Source: Microbacterium sp. Gd 4-13
GTDB taxonomy: Bacteria; Actinomycetota; Actinomycetes; Actinomycetales; Microbacteriaceae
Assembly (NCBI RefSeq): GCF_003095395.1
Contig: NZ_QEIJ01000011.1
Coordinates: forward strand, 1-64,000
Direction of reading: 5' to 3'
Length of the DNA stretch: 64,000 nt
A model generated the notes under the pieces. The model did no database searches and was not told where the DNA came from. It saw only the letters and a list, made by a program, of their open reading frames with translations. Shown here piece after piece: positions 53,248 to 62,902 of this stretch; position 1 is the stretch's first letter, and every line of letters starts with the position of its first letter. The translations under genes and the position numbers were made by a program.

Positions 53248-54450
53248 GTGCACAGGCTCATCCACCGCGTGGCGATCGCGCTCGCCGTCGTCGGTATCGG
53301 CGTCGTCGCTTCGGCGTCCGCCGCATCCGCCCACGGCTTCACCTCGACGGCGTACGTCGACCTCACCGCTTCGGGCGATGGCACGGTGGTCGCGGAGCTC
53401 GACCTCGAGTACGACCTGCTGGTCGTCTCGGCGGCCGAGAACGAGAACGACGACGACTTCTTCCAGGAGGGCATGGGCCTGTTCGAGACGGGCGACGAGG
53501 CGACCGCCCTCCGGGCCCACTCCGACACGGTGCTCGCCTACATCGACGACCATTTCGGTGTGGCGGCATCGGGTGCCGCGTGCGCCTCGCGCCTCGTGCA
53601 GGAGCCCTCGGCCCACATCCGCGACGAGGTGCCGTATGCGACGTTCGTGGTCTCGTACGACTGCGAGGTCGGCGATGGCGGGTACGAGATGCACAGCACG
53701 CTCTTTCCCGACGATGAGGGATACGTCACCGACGCGAAGACGATCGTCTCCTACGACTTCGGGGAGGGTGAGGGCAGTGTCGTGCTCGACTCCGCCCACA
53801 CCTCGTGGTCGAGCGATCAGCCGTTCTGGGAGCGCCTGGGCGAGTTCTTCCTCCTCGGGGCGGAGCACCTGCTCGGTGGGATCGACCACATCCTGTTCCT
53901 GCTCGTGCTCATCGTCGGATCCTGGCGGCTGCGCGAAGTCGTGCTCGCGGCGACGTCGTTCACCGTGGCACACTCCCTGACCTTCCTCCTGGCGGCCCTC
54001 GGTGTGGTCGACCTGCCGGCGTCGATCGTCGAGCCGGTCATCGCGCTGTCGATCGCGGTGGTCGCGGGGTGGTATCTGTGGGGCGCCTGGCGCCGGCGCA
54101 GCGAACCATCGCTCGATCTCGAGGAGAAGCGCGGATTCCTGGGGCTGACCCGCCCCGCACTCCTCCGTCTCATCGTGGTGTTCGCGTTCGGCCTCATCCA
54201 CGGACTCGGCTTCGCCGGGGCGCTCGGCATCGACGAGCCCTGGTCGTGGACGCTGCTGGCATCCCTCCTCGTCTTCAACGTCGGGATCGAAGCCGTGCAG
54301 CTGACGATCATCGCGATCGTCTTCCCCCTGCTGATGCTGCTGCGCCGGCGGCGTCCCCGCCTGGCGCTGTGGCTCGGTGTCGTGCTCGCGGCGGCTGTCG
54401 CCGCCATCTCGCTGGTGTGGTTCGTGCAGCGACTGCTCGGCGTCGGGTGA
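53248..54450 (+). CDS. HupE/UreJ-like exported membrane protein
   Basis: A 400-residue protein: signal peptide to about residue 31, an extracellular domain of about 170 residues rich in acidic residues, then seven helices. The membrane part starts with GAEHLLGGIDHILFLLVLI and has AHSLTFLLAALGV and HGLGFAGALG, the pattern of HupE/UreJ-2 proteins, which are linked to metal (Ni/Co) uptake or nitrogenase/hydrogenase loci. No hydrogenase or urease is nearby. GTG 53248 has GAAGGAG 7 nt upstream. Confidence 0.85.
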   Translation: MHRLIHRVAIALAVVGIGVVASASAASAHGFTSTAYVDLTASGDGTVVAELDLEYDLLVVSAAENENDDDFFQEGMGLFETGDEATALRAHSDTVLAYIDDHFGVAASGAACASRLVQEPSAHIRDEVPYATFVVSYDCEVGDGGYEMHSTLFPDDEGYVTDAKTIVSYDFGEGEGSVVLDSAHTSWSSDQPFWERLGEFFLLGAEHLLGGIDHILFLLVLIVGSWRLREVVLAATSFTVAHSLTFLLAALGVVDLPASIVEPVIALSIAVVAGWYLWGAWRRRSEPSLDLEEKRGFLGLTRPALLRLIVVFAFGLIHGLGFAGALGIDEPWSWTLLASLLVFNVGIEAVQLTIIAIVFPLLMLLRRRRPRLALWLGVVLAAAVAAISLVWFVQRLLGVG

Positions 54451-54490
54451 GTCCGCGATTTGGTTGATAACACTCAAGCTTGTCGACCGA

Positions 54491-54518
54491 GTCACCCATT
54501 GCGGCGCTTCCATTCACC
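54491..54518 (+). promoter_or_regulatory. possible PHO box before the phosphatase gene
   Basis: GTCACC at 54491 and TTCACC at 54513 are spaced 22 nt (two 11-nt steps), as in actinobacterial PhoP boxes based on GTTCACC. The middle unit is degenerate, so the match is weak. It lies about 90 nt before the phosphatase start. Confidence 0.25.
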
Positions 54519-54601
54519 GGCCGGACACCCCCCGAAAACACGCTTGACGCGCGCCCGCCGGGCGTCTCGTCGTCACCCGAGATCGAAAGACAGACACTCA
54601 G

Positions 54602-57028
54602 ATGCTGAGAACCACTCCTCGGACCCCCTCGGGTCGGCACACCTTGCGCGCGGCTGTCGCCACGCTCGGTGCCGCCTCCGTCATCGCGGGTTCCTTCGCC
54701 TTCACGGCGATGTCGGCCACGGCGGCGGATCTTCCGGCCACAGTGCTCGACGCCACCGCCACGTGGAAGTACTCCGACAACAACACCGATCCGGCCGCCG
54801 GCAACGCCGACCGACTCGTCTGGACCAAGGCCGGCTACGACGACACCGCGTGGAAGAGCGGCACGGGCGCCTTCGGTGCCAAGAGCGGCTCCGCGACACC
54901 GAACCTGGGCGCGAACTTCCCCGTGAAGACCGTTCTGAACCAGTACATCGACCCGACGGCCTCGTCGAAGGTCGACGTTCCGACCGAGCACTTCCGCTCC
55001 AGCTTCACCGTCGACGCGGCGACGCTCTCGGCGATCTCGGGCCTCACCGGCGAGGTCGTCTACGACGACGCCGTGCAGATCTTCGTCAACGGCTCGAAGG
55101 TCGCCGGCTTCGTGGATGACCGCGTGATCGCGGCGCCCGACGCCGAGAAGAACCTCACCTACGCCGGCAACAGCGGCGGCGACCCCGTCACCTCGACGTT
55201 CACGGTCCCGTCGGCCGCACTGCAGACGGGCACGAACACCATCGCGATCGCGCTCTACCAGGACCGCGCCACCTCCAGCGACCTGTACCTGAACCTGAAG
55301 TCGCTCGTCCCCGTCTCCAAGGTCGCCGGTGCTCCCACCCTCAGCGACATCGTGCTCGGGATCGGGTCGGACGAGACCCAGCGCAACCTCTCGTGGTACT
55401 CCTCGACCGACGTCGCTCAGGTGGTCGAGTTCGCGCCGTCGTCCGACGTCGTCGGCGGCACCTTCCCCTCGTCGTCCGTGAAGGTCGACGCCACCGGCGG
55501 CGCCACGACGAGCGGTGAGTTCAACCGCTTCGCGACCATCTCCGGCCTCACGGCGAACACCGTGTACTCCTACCGCGTCGGCACCGCCGGCGCCTGGTCG
55601 GCGACGTACTCCTTCCGCACGCAGGCGCTCTCGGGCGACTTCGACTTCCTGTTCCTGGGCGACCCCCAGATCGGATCCTCGGGCAACATCCCGAGCGACA
55701 CCGCCGGCTGGCAGGACACGCTGAACGTCGCGACGGCGGCCTACCCGAACGCCGAGATGCTCTTCTCGTCGGGCGACCAGGTCGAGTCCGCCGGAAACGA
55801 GTCGCACTACACGGCGTTCCTCACGCCCGACGCCCTCCGCAGCATCCCGTTCGTCGCTACCAACGGAAACCACGACGTCGGCTCGAAGGCGTACGAGCAG
55901 CACTTCAACACGCCGAACGTCGACCGCACCGCGGGCGCCGGTTCGAGCTCGTCGTCGGGCGGTGACTACTGGTTCATCTACAAAGACGTGCTGTTCATGA
56001 ACATCAACTCGAACAGCCGCGACAACGCCTCGCACATCGCCTGGATGAACCGCATCGTGGCCGAGCAGGGCGCGAACGCGAAATGGAAGGTGCTCGCCTT
56101 CCACCACTCGATCTACTCGTCGGGTCCGCACGCGACCGACAACGACATCGTCAACGACCGTCGTCTGGCTCTTCCGACGGCGATCTCGGATCTGGGCATC
56201 GACCTCGTCCTCCAGGGTCACGACCACAGCTACGCGCGCAGCTACCTCATCCGCAACGGTGAGAAGGCGGATGCTGCGGAGCAGGCCGGAGCCGACACGG
56301 TGACCGCGGGCCCCGGCGGGGTTCTCTACGTCACGGCGAACTCGGCGTCCGGGTCGAAGTACTACAGCCTGCAGAACAAGCCGGAGTTCTGGTGGCTCTC
56401 GGTGCAGAACCAGGAGAGGGTGCGCAACTACACCGCGGTCGAGGTCAAGGACGGCGCCATCACGGTGAAGACCCTCCGCAGCGAGGCGAAGGACGACCGG
56501 GCCGTGAACTCGGTGGTCGACCAGGTCACGCTCGCGAAGGCCGCCGACCCGAACTCGCAGACCCTGCAGGTCGAGGTCCCCGAGGGTGTGCCGGGCGAAT
56601 TCTCCTGGAACATCGACGGCACCAACGGCCTCGTCGACCTGGGCACCGCCGTCGACAGCGGCGACTCGTTCACCGCCAGCGGCGCGATCAACCCGATCCG
56701 CGTCACCGACACGCGGCGGGGCGGCCCGCAGTGGTCGGTCTCGGCGCAGGTCGGCGACTTCACCTCGGGCGACGAGTCGTTCTCGGGCAAGTACCTGGGC
56801 TGGACCCCGCGCGTCATCGAGGAAGGCGCCGGCGCCATCGCCGGTGCCCCCGTCGCCTCCGGCTTCGACAGCGGCAACGGCCTGGCCGATTCGTCCACCC
56901 TCGGCTACGGGCCGGCCGCGCACCTGCGTGGTTCGGCCAAGATCGGCGCGGATCTCTCCCTGAAGATCCCCGTCGACGTCACCGATGGCACGTACAAGGC
57001 GACGCTCACGCTCACCGCGCTGAGCTGA
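54602..57028 (+). CDS. secreted metallophosphoesterase with WxL-like C-terminal domain
   Basis: An 808-residue exported protein. Signal peptide to about residue 42, an N-terminal beta domain (to about 240), a purple acid phosphatase-type fibronectin domain (about 245-345), and a metallophosphoesterase domain with GDPQIG (Asp354), GDQVE, NGNHD, HHS and GHDHSYAR, giving a full two-metal site. The last 180 residues, with PQWSVSAQVGDFTS and LGWTPRV, resemble a WxL cell-wall-binding domain. The next gene is a DUF916 protein, the usual partner of WxL proteins. The ATG has only a weak GAAAGA site. Confidence 0.85.
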   Translation: MLRTTPRTPSGRHTLRAAVATLGAASVIAGSFAFTAMSATAADLPATVLDATATWKYSDNNTDPAAGNADRLVWTKAGYDDTAWKSGTGAFGAKSGSATPNLGANFPVKTVLNQYIDPTASSKVDVPTEHFRSSFTVDAATLSAISGLTGEVVYDDAVQIFVNGSKVAGFVDDRVIAAPDAEKNLTYAGNSGGDPVTSTFTVPSAALQTGTNTIAIALYQDRATSSDLYLNLKSLVPVSKVAGAPTLSDIVLGIGSDETQRNLSWYSSTDVAQVVEFAPSSDVVGGTFPSSSVKVDATGGATTSGEFNRFATISGLTANTVYSYRVGTAGAWSATYSFRTQALSGDFDFLFLGDPQIGSSGNIPSDTAGWQDTLNVATAAYPNAEMLFSSGDQVESAGNESHYTAFLTPDALRSIPFVATNGNHDVGSKAYEQHFNTPNVDRTAGAGSSSSSGGDYWFIYKDVLFMNINSNSRDNASHIAWMNRIVAEQGANAKWKVLAFHHSIYSSGPHATDNDIVNDRRLALPTAISDLGIDLVLQGHDHSYARSYLIRNGEKADAAEQAGADTVTAGPGGVLYVTANSASGSKYYSLQNKPEFWWLSVQNQERVRNYTAVEVKDGAITVKTLRSEAKDDRAVNSVVDQVTLAKAADPNSQTLQVEVPEGVPGEFSWNIDGTNGLVDLGTAVDSGDSFTASGAINPIRVTDTRRGGPQWSVSAQVGDFTSGDESFSGKYLGWTPRVIEEGAGAIAGAPVASGFDSGNGLADSSTLGYGPAAHLRGSAKIGADLSLKIPVDVTDGTYKATLTLTALS

Positions 57029-57047
57029 TCCGCATCCCCGCACCGGG

Positions 57048-57079
57048 TCGGGGTGAGCGTCTGCGGGCGCTCACCCCGA
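57048..57079 (+). terminator. strong hairpin between phosphatase and DUF916 genes
   Basis: TCGGGGTGAGCG and CGCTCACCCCGA form a perfect 12-bp stem with an 8-nt loop. No T tract follows, so it may attenuate transcription or protect the upstream mRNA. Confidence 0.65.
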
Positions 57080-57113
57080 TCCTCCGTTCCGTCCGCCACA
57101 CGAAAGCCGCCCC

Positions 57114-58253
57114 ATGATCGCTCGACCCCGTTCGCTCCGCCCGGCCCTCGCCCGTTTCGGGCTGGCAGCTCTCGTCGTCTCCGCGACCGTCCTCTCCGCC
57201 GGGGTGGCCACCGCGGCCGCGGCACCAGCTCCGTCCGCCGACGCCGATGTCACCTGGGGCGTGCGGACGGCGACGAACGCGCAGGGAAGCGCGAGAGACA
57301 ACTTCGCCTACGTCGTCGGTCCGGGTGGCACGGTGGACGACGCGATCGTGGTGACCAACCACGACGATCAACCGCTCGATCTCGATCTGTACGCCGCCGA
57401 CGGGTTCACCACGCAGAGCGGGCAGCTCGATGTCCTCACACGGGGCGAGGAGTCGTCCGAGGTGGGCGTCTGGACCGGTGTCGGCCAGGAGCGCGTGCAG
57501 ATCCCGGCGGGGGCGTCCGCCGAGATCCCGTTCACCATCAGCGTTCCTGAGAACGCGACCCCCGGGGACTACGCGGGGGGCATCATCACCTCGCTCGCCC
57601 AACCGGCGCAGGAGGACGGCATCACCGTCGACCGTCGTCTCGGCATCCGCGTGCAATTGCGCGTGGACGGCGCCCTGCAGCCCGGCCTCGTCGTCGAGGG
57701 TCTCACGGTCGGGTTCGCGGGCTCACTGAACCCGTTCGCGGGCGGCACGGCCACCGTCGACTACACCGTGCGCAACACCGGGAACGTGCGGCTCTCCGGC
57801 CAGCAGTCGGTCGCGCTCTACGGACCGTTCGGACTCTTCCGCTCGGACATCGAGGGCGTCGACGACGTGCCCGAGATCCTCCCCGGCGAATCGTGGACGG
57901 TCTCGGCCACCGCCCAGGGGATCTTCCCCCTGGCGTGGCTCGGAACGGACGTCACCATCGACCCCGCTTTCCCCGCCGGGTTGGAGAGCGGACCCGACCT
58001 CGCGATGTTCGTCACGAGCTCGGGCACGGTGGCGATCCCGTGGAGTCTCGTCGCCCTCGTCCTGCTCCTCGGCGCGGCTGTGGTGGTCATCGTCGTGCTG
58101 CGACGCCGTGCACGCCGCCGCAGGAAGCAGAGCGAAGACGCCCGTGTGCAGGCGGCCGTCGCCGCTGCCCTGAAGGAGCAGCGACCCCCGGCCCACGCGT
58201 CGTCGCACGACGAGGTCGCGGTGGGCGCGGGCGCGGGCGAGCGCTCGACATAG
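57114..58253 (+). CDS. DUF916 (WxL-interacting type) membrane protein
   Basis: A 379-residue protein with signal peptide (1-36), a DUF916 domain (DVTWGVRTATNAQGSARDNF; VVTNHDDQPLDLDLY; VPENATPGDYAGGIITSL), a second beta domain (about 205-290), a membrane helix (about 304-326) and a basic tail. In Firmicutes such proteins bind WxL proteins and peptidoglycan. Its position after a WxL-like phosphatase supports the same partnership here. Confidence 0.85.
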   Translation: MIARPRSLRPALARFGLAALVVSATVLSAGVATAAAAPAPSADADVTWGVRTATNAQGSARDNFAYVVGPGGTVDDAIVVTNHDDQPLDLDLYAADGFTTQSGQLDVLTRGEESSEVGVWTGVGQERVQIPAGASAEIPFTISVPENATPGDYAGGIITSLAQPAQEDGITVDRRLGIRVQLRVDGALQPGLVVEGLTVGFAGSLNPFAGGTATVDYTVRNTGNVRLSGQQSVALYGPFGLFRSDIEGVDDVPEILPGESWTVSATAQGIFPLAWLGTDVTIDPAFPAGLESGPDLAMFVTSSGTVAIPWSLVALVLLLGAAVVVIVVLRRRARRRRKQSEDARVQAAVAAALKEQRPPAHASSHDEVAVGAGAGERST

Positions 58254-58313
58254 TCCCGCGCCGACAACCGCGATCGACTTGCCAACGAGCACCTCGCCGT
58301 CGAGCATGAGGAG

Positions 58314-59243
58314 ATGACCGCCACGCCCGCGCTCGCACCGCGCTCGCACCGATGGAGGTGGGGGGCCGCCATCGTCGTCGTCGCAGGGGTGGTCGTCGGC
58401 GCGGTCGCGTGGTGGATGTTCGCACCGCGGGCCGCAGAGGCTCCGGTGGCCGCGAGCCCCGCCGTCACGTCGACGTACACCCCCACGCCCAGCCCGACGC
58501 CGACCCCGACTCCGACGCCGATGGGGTTCACCGCGAACACCGCGGTCTACCCGCTCGACGCCCTCCCTCAGGTCGACGTCTATGCCGTGATCCCCGCACT
58601 CCCCGTCGACCACGACCCCCGGGGGGCCATGACGGGCGACACCGTTCGAGCCGTGACCGATCGCATCCCGGTGTTCGCCGACCCGACCGCCGAACCGGTC
58701 GCTGTCCTTCCCCGCGACTACCAGTTCGACGGCACGACGGTCCCGGTCGTCGAACGCCAGGACCACTGGGTGCGTGTGCTGCTCACCGGACGCGAGGCGG
58801 TGCCCTCGGCGGGCAATCCGGCGCAGCTGAGCGGCTGGCTCCGCACCCAGGATGTGGAGTTCTCCCGGGCCGACGCGACGGTCGAGGTGGGGCTGACGAG
58901 CCGCACGATCGACATCGTGCACGCCGACGGCACGAGGGAGCGCGTCGCCGACGACTTCGGATCGGGAACCGCGTCGACCCCGACTCCGATCGGCCGCACG
59001 TTCGTGATGATGGTGCGCGTCGAGCCGTCGTTCGGCTACACCCGCGGCCACCCGCTGGTCTACCTCGGTGTGCAATCGCCGACGCTCGACGGCTTCGGCG
59101 GGGCAGCCGTCGCCGTGACCGCCTTCCACTACCACGACGCCCGATCGGGGGCGATCTCGAACGGGTGCCTGCGTCTCGGGCCGGAGGCGATCGACAGACT
59201 GGCGCAGCTGCCGCTGGGCACCGCCGTGTACGTGAACGCATGA
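58314..59243 (+). CDS. L,D-transpeptidase (YkuD)
   Basis: A 309-residue enzyme that makes 3-3 cross-links in peptidoglycan or attaches proteins to it. One membrane helix (17-38), a Thr-Pro linker (about 55-70) and a C-terminal YkuD domain with His272/His274 (FHYHDA) and catalytic Cys285 in SNGCLRL. GAGGAG abuts the ATG, an unusually close ribosome site. Its stop overlaps the DUF1905 gene. Confidence 0.9.
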   Translation: MTATPALAPRSHRWRWGAAIVVVAGVVVGAVAWWMFAPRAAEAPVAASPAVTSTYTPTPSPTPTPTPTPMGFTANTAVYPLDALPQVDVYAVIPALPVDHDPRGAMTGDTVRAVTDRIPVFADPTAEPVAVLPRDYQFDGTTVPVVERQDHWVRVLLTGREAVPSAGNPAQLSGWLRTQDVEFSRADATVEVGLTSRTIDIVHADGTRERVADDFGSGTASTPTPIGRTFVMMVRVEPSFGYTRGHPLVYLGVQSPTLDGFGGAAVAVTAFHYHDARSGAISNGCLRLGPEAIDRLAQLPLGTAVYVNA

Positions 59244-59539
59244 TCGTCGAGTTCACCGACGAGATGTACCGATGGGAGGCCCGCTCCGACGCGGACTGGT
59301 ACTTCGTCGCGATGCCGGAAGGGCTGAGCGTCGACGTGGCGGAGCTGCAGGGCCCCTCCCGCCGGGGCTTCGGCGCGGTGCGGGTGCATGCCACGGTCGG
59401 TGCGTCGAGCTGGCGCACGTCGATCTTCCCCGGCGGCGACGGGCGTTACGTCCTGCCGCTCAAGCGTGCCGTCCGCGACGCCGAGAACCTTCGCGAGGGT
59501 GCGCCGGTCACGGTGGTCCTCGAGATCGCCAGCGTATGA
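59240..59539 (+). CDS. DUF1905 domain protein
   Basis: A 99-residue protein with EARSDADWYFVAMPEGLSVD, GFGAVRVHATVGASSWRTSI and YVLPLKRAVRDAENLREG, which match the DUF1905 fold. Function unknown. Start and stop overlap both neighbours (ATGA each side), so it is co-translated. Confidence 0.85.
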   Translation: MIVEFTDEMYRWEARSDADWYFVAMPEGLSVDVAELQGPSRRGFGAVRVHATVGASSWRTSIFPGGDGRYVLPLKRAVRDAENLREGAPVTVVLEIASV

Positions 59540-60030
59540 GCGCGGCGTTCGCGCTCGCCGTAGAGGTCGCCGCCTACGGTGCGTTCGCCGTGCTGAGCGC
59601 GGTGCTGACGGTCGTCGACCTGCGCACGCATCGCCTGCCCGACCGGCTGGTGCTCCCGGCCTATCCCGTGGCGGCCGTTCTGCTCACCGGCGCCGCGTTC
59701 CTGCGCGGCGATCCGGCTCGGCTCCTCTCGGTCGCCGGTGGCGCGATCGTGCTCTTCGCGTTCTATCTCCTGCTGCGGATGCTGCGGTCCGGGGCGATGG
59801 GCGGAGGAGACGTCAAACTGGCCGGCCTCATCGGTGCGTTCCTCGGGTACCTGGGGTGGGATGCCGTGCTCGGTGGCGCGATCGCGGGATTCGTGTTCGG
59901 CGGCCTGTTCGCCGCTGTGCTCCTCCTCGCGCGACGGGCGAGGGCCGCGAACCGGCTCGCTTTCGGGCCGTGGATGCTTCTGGGTGCCTGGGCGGCGATC
60001 CTCGCGGCGGCTGCGACGGCCTTTTCCTGA
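59536..60030 (+). CDS. A24 prepilin peptidase-like membrane protease
   Basis: A 164-residue protein with about five helices. The catalytic Asp pair is in VVDLRTHRLPDRL and GGGDVKLAGL, as in type IV prepilin/prearchaellin peptidases without the methylase domain. No pilin genes are in the window. Coupled to the DUF1905 gene. Confidence 0.87.
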   Translation: MSAAFALAVEVAAYGAFAVLSAVLTVVDLRTHRLPDRLVLPAYPVAAVLLTGAAFLRGDPARLLSVAGGAIVLFAFYLLLRMLRSGAMGGGDVKLAGLIGAFLGYLGWDAVLGGAIAGFVFGGLFAAVLLLARRARAANRLAFGPWMLLGAWAAILAAAATAFS

Positions 60031-60085
60031 CGGCGCACGGCGTCAAGCCCCGGGACGAGGGGCACGGCGCCGATAACCTGACGGG

Positions 60086-61126
60086 ATGACCGACTCCGTG
60101 ATCTCTCGCGCCACCGCGTGGGCGCTGGCTCGCCGGCCCGTGCGCGCCTACCTGCGCTATGCCGGAGCCCGCGGTCCGGTCCTCGCCGACAGTGTGACCT
60201 ATCGCACCCTGTTCAGCCTCTTCGCCGGCGTGCTCCTCGGATTCTCGTTCGCGGGGATCTGGCTGGCGGGAAACCCCGACGCGCTGGCCGCGCTCACCCG
60301 CTCGCTGAATTCCGCCATCCCCGGGCTGGTGGGCGAGAACGGCCTCATCGACGTCTCGAAGATCGAGGCACCCGGGGCGTTCACGATCGCCGGCATCGTC
60401 TCCCTCCTCGGTCTGGTCGGAGCGGCGATCGGCGCCATCGGCACCCTCCGCACGGCCCTGCGCCAGATCGCGGCCCAGACGACCGACGACACCTTCATCG
60501 TGTGGGTGCTGCTGCGAAACCTCGCCCTCGCCATCGGCATCGGGGGCGCCCTCGCCGCCGCGGCCGCCGCCACGTTCCTCGCCACCGCCGGCCTCGATGT
60601 CCTGCGGGGCTGGATGGGTGTCGCCGCCGATGCCGGGTGGGCAGGATTCCTCGCCTGGCTCGTCTCCGTCGCCGTGGTCCTCGCCCTGGATACCGTGGTC
60701 GTCGCCGCGCTGTTCGCCTTCCTGTCAGGGCTTCGCGTCCGCCGTCGCACCCTGTGGACGGGCGCGCTCCTCGGCGGCATCGGGCTCACCGTGCTGCAGC
60801 AGTTGTCGGGCCTGTTCGTCGGGGGCGCGAGCTCCAATCCGCTCCTGGGCACCTTCGCGTCGCTGATCGCGCTGCTGCTGTGGCTCAACCTCTCCAGCCA
60901 GGTCATCCTCATCGCGTCGGCCTACATCGTCACCGGCCACGAGGAGGACGAAGACCGGGTGCACGCCCGCTTCGGCGCGGCGACGATGGTGCAGTTCCGC
61001 GTCCGGCAGGCAGAGCGTGCCGTGCAGGCGGCGGCGTCCGAACTCACGGCGGCGCGCGACGCCGAAGCGACCGAGCGCGAGAAGAGCGCAGCATCCGGAA
61101 ACGCGGCCGACGCATCCCACCAGTAG
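60086..61126 (+). CDS. YihY/virulence factor BrkB family membrane protein
   Basis: A 346-residue protein with six helices; DSVTYRTLFSLFAGVLLG near the start and LLWLNLSSQVILIASAY near the end are family marks. Role unknown; once misnamed RNase BN. The C-terminal 60 residues are charged. ATG 60086 is 6 nt after TAACCT, so a leaderless transcript is likely. Confidence 0.9.
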   Translation: MTDSVISRATAWALARRPVRAYLRYAGARGPVLADSVTYRTLFSLFAGVLLGFSFAGIWLAGNPDALAALTRSLNSAIPGLVGENGLIDVSKIEAPGAFTIAGIVSLLGLVGAAIGAIGTLRTALRQIAAQTTDDTFIVWVLLRNLALAIGIGGALAAAAAATFLATAGLDVLRGWMGVAADAGWAGFLAWLVSVAVVLALDTVVVAALFAFLSGLRVRRRTLWTGALLGGIGLTVLQQLSGLFVGGASSNPLLGTFASLIALLLWLNLSSQVILIASAYIVTGHEEDEDRVHARFGAATMVQFRVRQAERAVQAAASELTAARDAEATEREKSAASGNAADASHQ

Positions 61127-61146
61127 CATTCGCTGCAGGAGGGATC

Positions 61147-62850
61147 ATGATCGGTGTGCGCACAGGATCGCGGGGGAGTCGCTGGCTCGGACTTCTGTTG
61201 TCGATCGCGGTCGTCGTCTCGGCCGGGGTCATGACATCGGTCGTCCCGGCGCGCGCCGCGACCACTGCCGGTTGGCTGCACACCGACGGCTCCCGCATCG
61301 TCACCGAGTCGGGGCAGACGCACACCATTCGAGCGGTGTCGTGGTTCGGGATGGAGACGAGCACCTGCGCGCCTCACGGTCTGTGGACCATCCCCCTCGA
61401 CGAGGGGATGCGGCGCATCGCCGAGATGGGGTTCAACACCATTCGGCTGCCCTTCTCGAACGAATGCCTGACGGCGTCGTCGACCACCTCGATCGACGCG
61501 AACGCGAACCCGACGCTGGTGGGCCTGACGCCGCTGCAGCTCATGGACACGGTCATCGCCCGTGCGAAGGCCGTCGGGCTGAGTGTGATCCTCGATCGGC
61601 ACCGTCCGGGGTCGGACGCCCAGTCGGAGCTCTGGTACACCCCCGCCTACTCGGAACAGCGCTGGATCGACGAGTGGAAGATGCTCGCGCAGCGGTACAA
61701 GAACGAGCCGGCCGTCGTCGGTGTCGATCTCCACAACGAGCCACACGGCGCCGCGTGCTGGGGGTGCGGCGATGCCGCGACCGACTGGCGGGCGGCCGCG
61801 ACGCGTGCGGGCAACGCCGTGCTGTCGGTGAATCCGAAGCTCCTGATCGTCGTCGAGGGCGTCGAACGCCAGCCCGACGGCAGCTCCACGTGGTGGGGCG
61901 GGGGCCTCGCGGGCGTCGCGGAGAAGCCCGTCACGCTGAACGTTGCGAACCGGGTCGTGTACTCGCCCCACGAGTATCCGGCGAGCGTCTACAACCAGAC
62001 GTGGTTCGGCGCGGGCGACTACCCCGCGAACCTCCCGGCGGTCTGGGAGAAGAACTGGGGGTTCATCGCCAGTCGCGGGATCGCGCCCGTGCTCGTGGGC
62101 GAGTTCGGCACGAAGCTCGAGACCGCGAGCGACAGGGCGTGGGTGAAGACCCTCGTCGACTACCTCGGGAAGACCGGCATCAGCTTCGCCTACTGGTCGT
62201 TCAACCCGAACAGCGGCGACACCGGCGGCCTCGTGCGCGACGACTGGCGCACCCCGCAGACGACGAAGCTCGCGGCCCTCGCGCCACTGCTGACGCCGAC
62301 GACCGTGCCGACCGCCGCGCCCACGGCATCGGCCACGCCGAAGCCCTCGTCATCATCGACGCCGAAGCCGAGCAGTACGCCGAAGCCGAGCAGTACGCCC
62401 AAGCCGAGCAGTACGCCGAAGCCGACGGCGTCGCCGAAGCCGAGCAGTACGCCGAAGCCGAGCAGTACACCGAAGCCGAGCAGCACGCCCAAGCCGAGCA
62501 GCACGCCCAAGCCGACCGCGTCGGCCACGCCGTCTCCGAGCGCTCCCTCGGCCGGCGCGATCACGGCCGCGTGGAGCCTGCAGAGCGCCTGGGGTGAAGG
62601 ATATGTGGCCGATCTCACGGTGACGGCGGCTCGCAGAGTCGATCGTTGGACGGTCAGCTGGTCGTCGCCGGGAGCCACGTCGATCGTCAACGCGTGGGGG
62701 ATGGACTGCCGAATCTCCGGGTCGACCATCACCTGCAGCGGTGCCGGATGGGCCGCCGGCCTCGCCCCGGGGCAGACCGTGAAGGTCGGTCTGCAGGTCG
62801 CCGCCACACGTGCTCCGGCGGCGCCCCCGCTGAGCACTACCTCGTCCTGA
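61147..62850 (+). CDS. secreted GH5 cellulase with CBM2
   Basis: A 567-residue enzyme. Signal peptide to about residue 37; a GH5 catalytic domain (about 40-385) with acid/base Glu198 (DLHNEPHG) and nucleophile Glu319 (LVGEFG); a long linker of TPKPSS repeats (about 395-465); and a CBM2-type domain (about 470-560) with conserved Trp and the Cys pair in GMDCRISGSTITCSG. It hydrolyses beta-1,4-glucan. AGGAGGGA precedes the ATG; a TAGCAT -10 overlaps the stop of the yihY-like gene. Confidence 0.92.
   Translation: MIGVRTGSRGSRWLGLLLSIAVVVSAGVMTSVVPARAATTAGWLHTDGSRIVTESGQTHTIRAVSWFGMETSTCAPHGLWTIPLDEGMRRIAEMGFNTIRLPFSNECLTASSTTSIDANANPTLVGLTPLQLMDTVIARAKAVGLSVILDRHRPGSDAQSELWYTPAYSEQRWIDEWKMLAQRYKNEPAVVGVDLHNEPHGAACWGCGDAATDWRAAATRAGNAVLSVNPKLLIVVEGVERQPDGSSTWWGGGLAGVAEKPVTLNVANRVVYSPHEYPASVYNQTWFGAGDYPANLPAVWEKNWGFIASRGIAPVLVGEFGTKLETASDRAWVKTLVDYLGKTGISFAYWSFNPNSGDTGGLVRDDWRTPQTTKLAALAPLLTPTTVPTAAPTASATPKPSSSSTPKPSSTPKPSSTPKPSSTPKPTASPKPSSTPKPSSTPKPSSTPKPSSTPKPTASATPSPSAPSAGAITAAWSLQSAWGEGYVADLTVTAARRVDRWTVSWSSPGATSIVNAWGMDCRISGSTITCSGAGWAAGLAPGQTVKVGLQVAATRAPAAPPLSTTSS
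62338..62515 (+). repeat. linker repeat of the cellulase gene
   Basis: About nine 18-bp units close to ACGCCGAAGCCGAGCAGT encode TPKPSS. Some units read ACG as GCG or vary at third positions. Confidence 0.85.
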
Positions 62851-62890
62851 CCGAGACGGCAACCGCCGGTCTCCCGCGCGCGGGCGCGAC

Positions 62891-62896
62891 TAGCGT
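62891..62896 (+). promoter_or_regulatory. -10 TAGCGT, leaderless start
   Basis: TAGCGT lies exactly 6 nt before ATG 62903. Confidence 0.5.
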
Positions 62897-62902
62897 GACC
62901 CC

